A stretch of 21,383 nucleotides of DNA from Ophiosphaerella korrae (Eukaryota; Ascomycota; Dothideomycetes; Pleosporales; Phaeosphaeriaceae): assembly GCA_028456385.1 (NCBI GenBank), contig JALNQF010000579.1, positions 1 through 21,383 of the forward strand. The letters are read 5' to 3'. The position numbers and the translations under genes were made by a program. Below the pieces are notes generated by a model. That model saw only the letters and a program-made list of their open reading frames with translations. It did not search any database and was not told where the DNA came from. The stretch's first letter is position 1; each line of letters opens with the position of its first letter. Below, piece after piece: positions 18,942-21,383 of the stretch.

Positions 18942-21144
18942 TTCTTCTTAAAAAAACACACCCTAGTAGAATATAATTATAATATCTACGACCTAGAGCT
19001 TATAGCTATAATCTAAGTATTTAAAGAATAAGAACTAGAGCTTATAGGTAGTCTATATATAATCTACGTTATAATAGACTACTATAATTTAGAAACTTTT
19101 ATAATAACTAAAAAGCTTAATTGCTACTAGGTACGCTAGTTATTATTCCTATCCTAATTCGATTTCTACATTAAATACGTACCTAGTAATACAAATAAGG
19201 TTATAGACGCCCTAAGCTACTAACTATAGGACTACCCTATAGACGATTCTAATCTACGAGTATTAGGAGCTAACTAAATTATCCTAAGCCCTTAAGTCCT
19301 AGCCCTAGGCGTAAAACCTACGCTAGATATAGTAATTTACGCTCTAAGCCTCGTAGACCTATAAAAGCTAGATAGATTTACGCTAGAATAAGCTACTATA
19401 GTATATAACTACTTTTGCTACATTGTAGAAATAAAACTAAAATTAGTAAACCTCCTAGAAGATTTTCTACTACCTTATAATAAAGAACTAGACCTAGAAC
19501 TCCTACTATATATTGTTAACCTACGCCTAATAGAAGAATTACTAGATATAGCGTACTTAGAAGACTACATAGCTTAAGCTATATTTACTACTATAGATAG
19601 TAAATAATAAAAACTATTAAAAGCTTTCTATAAAGTAGGATACTACTTCTTATATACTAATATTAGCTTTACTAGATTAGAGAAAGAAAAGCGCTTCTAA
19701 GTTAATAAAACGAGTTTATACATCTCTTTAAACGCCTATTTACGCTACTAAATCTTTAATTTATACTATAACTATTAGTTAAGTAGGCTATAAAGGACCT
19801 TATAGTACGCTATATCTAATATATAAGTGCTATTATTAGCCTAAGATACTCTAAGCTATTAAGTAATTTTATAATATATACCTAATCTACTACTATATAA
19901 AGAACTTACAAGATAGTAAACTTAGTTACTTCTAACCTATACTAATTCCCTACGTACCCTAGACTAATATCTTAGTAGACTACATCTAAGCCTTACTAAC
20001 TAGTAAAAATAGTAGCTAGATTTATAAATATATCTTAGTAATTTACTACTACCTTATAAAAAGACGTTATTTCTTCCTCTATAAGTCCCTAAAACCTAAG
20101 GAAGCTACTTAATATTTTATATCTATTTTTAAGCTTTATAGAGTCTTAATAAATATTATATCTAATAGAGAGATAACCTTTATTAGCTAATTTTAGCGCT
20201 ATATATACAAATACCTTTATATTACGTAAAAGCTCTTAACTATATACTACCTAGAAACTAATAGCTAAACTAAGCGAGTAAATTAAGCCCTAGAGATCTT
20301 TCTAAGGTAATACGTTAACTACGCGTAAGATAACTAGGTAGCCTAGCTATACGTAGCTAAGTTCTAGGTAAATAATACTATTAACATATCTATTAGAATA
20401 ACCCTATTTTTTATAGATCTAGGGTATTACCTTTATAGTAGTATATACCCTAGTAAAAATAATAAAGATTAACTAAACCTAGCTTAACGTAACTAACGTA
20501 TATAAGCTAACAAGCTACTTAACGCCTATAGTAACCTAGTAGCCTACCTTAAGAAAAAAATACTCTAGGTATAATAAGAGTAAGTAGCTTAAGCTAATAC
20601 CTTTTACTAAAGTAGACTAGTATATAAAGTTAGTAACTAAGCCTATATTAGTATAGCTAATTAGAGAACTACTTAGCTAACCCTAAAATTAGACTACTAA
20701 TAGGTAGGCCTATACCCTATTAAGAGAGTTATCTACAATAGTAGAGTATATAAGCTAGTACTACCCTAAGAGATACTAAGTAAAGGCGTATTCCTAGTCT
20801 TCTCTCTAAAACTCTTGCGCCCTAGAAATTAGAAGCCCTTACTAGATTAAGACCTACTATAGCTAATCCCTATTATTATTACTAATAAAGAAACTAGTAG
20901 CGTATATAAAGAATACCTAGTAGAAGCTATCTTAGACGTACGCTTTAAAGAGTATAGAAAATACGTAAGATAGTACTACTTAGTCTACTAGACTAGCTAT
21001 AATAAACCTATATAGGAGCTAGTAGAAGAATTTATAAAATATAAAGCTACCTTTAACTTTTACTAGAACTACTTAGAGAAAGCTAAACTACTAACTCTAC
21101 GTATACCTAAAAAATAGAGCTCTAATAAAGACGCAACTTATTAA
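18942..21144 (+). pseudogene. GyD pol remnant: RNase H-integrase-chromodomain
   Basis: RNase H opens at once with FFLKKHT (from FFSKKHTP), followed by YNYNIYDLELIAII near 18969-19010, GSLYIIYVIIDYYNLE near 19050-19100 and IDALSY near 19205-19222. After a linker, integrase-like sequence follows: NSLRTLDQYLSRLHLS near 19945-19990, NIISNREITFI near 20150-20185 and YYLETNS (from YHPETNGQ) near 20240-20265. A chromodomain-like tail lies at about 20911-21110: EYLVEAILDVRFKEY, then YYLVY-stop-TSYNKP with Trp expected at the stop. The RNase H and chromodomain frames differ by one base, so at least one indel lies between them. Stops are TAG/TAA throughout. Confidence 0.88.
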
Positions 21145-21160
21145 AGTATTTTAACTTACT

Positions 21161-21326
21161 AATAGGTATAAAAAAGCCCCTTCTAAGGCGTAATTGCTAC
21201 TTTTAGCCTTTACTAGAACTACCTAGATAAGCCTAAAACTATTAATAGGCGTAAAAAAGCCCCTTATAAGGCGTAATTACTACCTTTAACTTTTACTAGA
21301 ACTACCTAGAGAAGCCTAAAATACTA
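21161..21326 (+). repeat. 83-bp tandem duplication after GyD pol
   Basis: Two units (21161-21243 and 21244-21326) share AAAAAAGCCCCTT, AAGGCGTAATT and TTTACTAGAACTACCTAGA. A third, partial copy lies inside the chromodomain tail at about 21052-21128, and the sequence after the second unit repeats the sequence after that partial copy (ATAGAGC...TAATAAAGA). The unit is not a multiple of three, so the copies are out of frame with one another. Confidence 0.85.
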
Positions 21327-21383
21327 ACTATATACCTAAAATAGAGCCTAATAAAGATATAACCTAGTAAGGTACTCTAGCTA

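Larger units (their letters stand above)
18942..21383 (+). mobile_element. GyD: 3' half of a third Ty3/Gypsy family
   Basis: This element begins inside RNase H, at the GyA2 insertion point, and runs off the window after its pol end. Its protein sequence is clearly different from GyA and GyB2. It was the target of GyA2, so it is the older insertion. Its 5' half (gag to RT) should lie on the far side of GyA2 but is not in the window. Confidence 0.88.

Noticed and set aside
1..21383. tRNA, rRNA or intact host genes
   Set aside because: No conserved RNA gene blocks or intact host reading frames were seen by eye on either strand. Recognisable protein sequence is all retroelement gag or pol.

Overview
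No intact gene, tRNA, rRNA or CRISPR array is visible in this window. It is an AT-rich graveyard of nested, heavily mutated LTR retrotransposons. CpA and TpG are strongly depleted and TpA is in excess: the first 60 bases hold no CA and one TG. Stops in recognisable reading frames are TAG or TAA where Gln (CAA/CAG) or Trp (TGG) is expected. This is the signature of repeat-induced point mutation (RIP), a genome-defence process of filamentous ascomycetes. The window is therefore most likely an AT-rich, probably heterochromatic block of a Pezizomycotina genome; I cannot name the species.

Layout, left to right. (1) GyA1, 1-3510, plus strand: the 3' half of a Ty3/Gypsy chromovirus (RT, RNase H, integrase, chromodomain) ending in a 459-bp LTR. 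(2) 3511-4711: a large inverted repeat (arms about 379 bp, roughly 90% alike by eye). It is read here as the 3' non-coding ends of two related elements, GyB1 (plus) and GyB2 (minus), meeting around a 14-bp tandem array. (3) GyB2, about 4075-5814, minus: the integrase C-terminal part and chromodomain of another Gypsy element, cut off inside the integrase. (4) CopC, 5815-12554, minus: a structurally complete Ty1/Copia element with 159-bp LTRs, primer-binding site, polypurine tract and degenerate gag-pol. (5) GyA2, 12555-18941, minus: a second copy of the GyA family with its 5' LTR, gag, protease, RT, RNase H, integrase and chromodomain, but lacking its 3' end. (6) GyD, 18942 to the window end, plus: a third Gypsy family, starting inside RNase H where GyA2 inserted and running through integrase and a chromodomain-like tail.

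The order is informative. CopC has two full LTRs, but its left flank is GyB2 integrase and its right flank is the GyA2 3' untranslated region, with no matching target-site duplication. The GyB2 5' half, the GyA2 3' LTR and the GyD 5' half, all expected nearby, are missing. The simplest reading is a deletion or rearrangement by recombination between two CopC copies; an assembly collapse over a repeat is the main alternative.

The strongest candidates for something undescribed are modest: degenerate open frames on the strand opposite pol, between the pol end and the 3' LTR, in both the GyA family (103 codons, same length in both copies) and CopC (316 codons). They are inferences, because RIP-altered DNA of this composition is fairly open in several frames. 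I found no functional system here.
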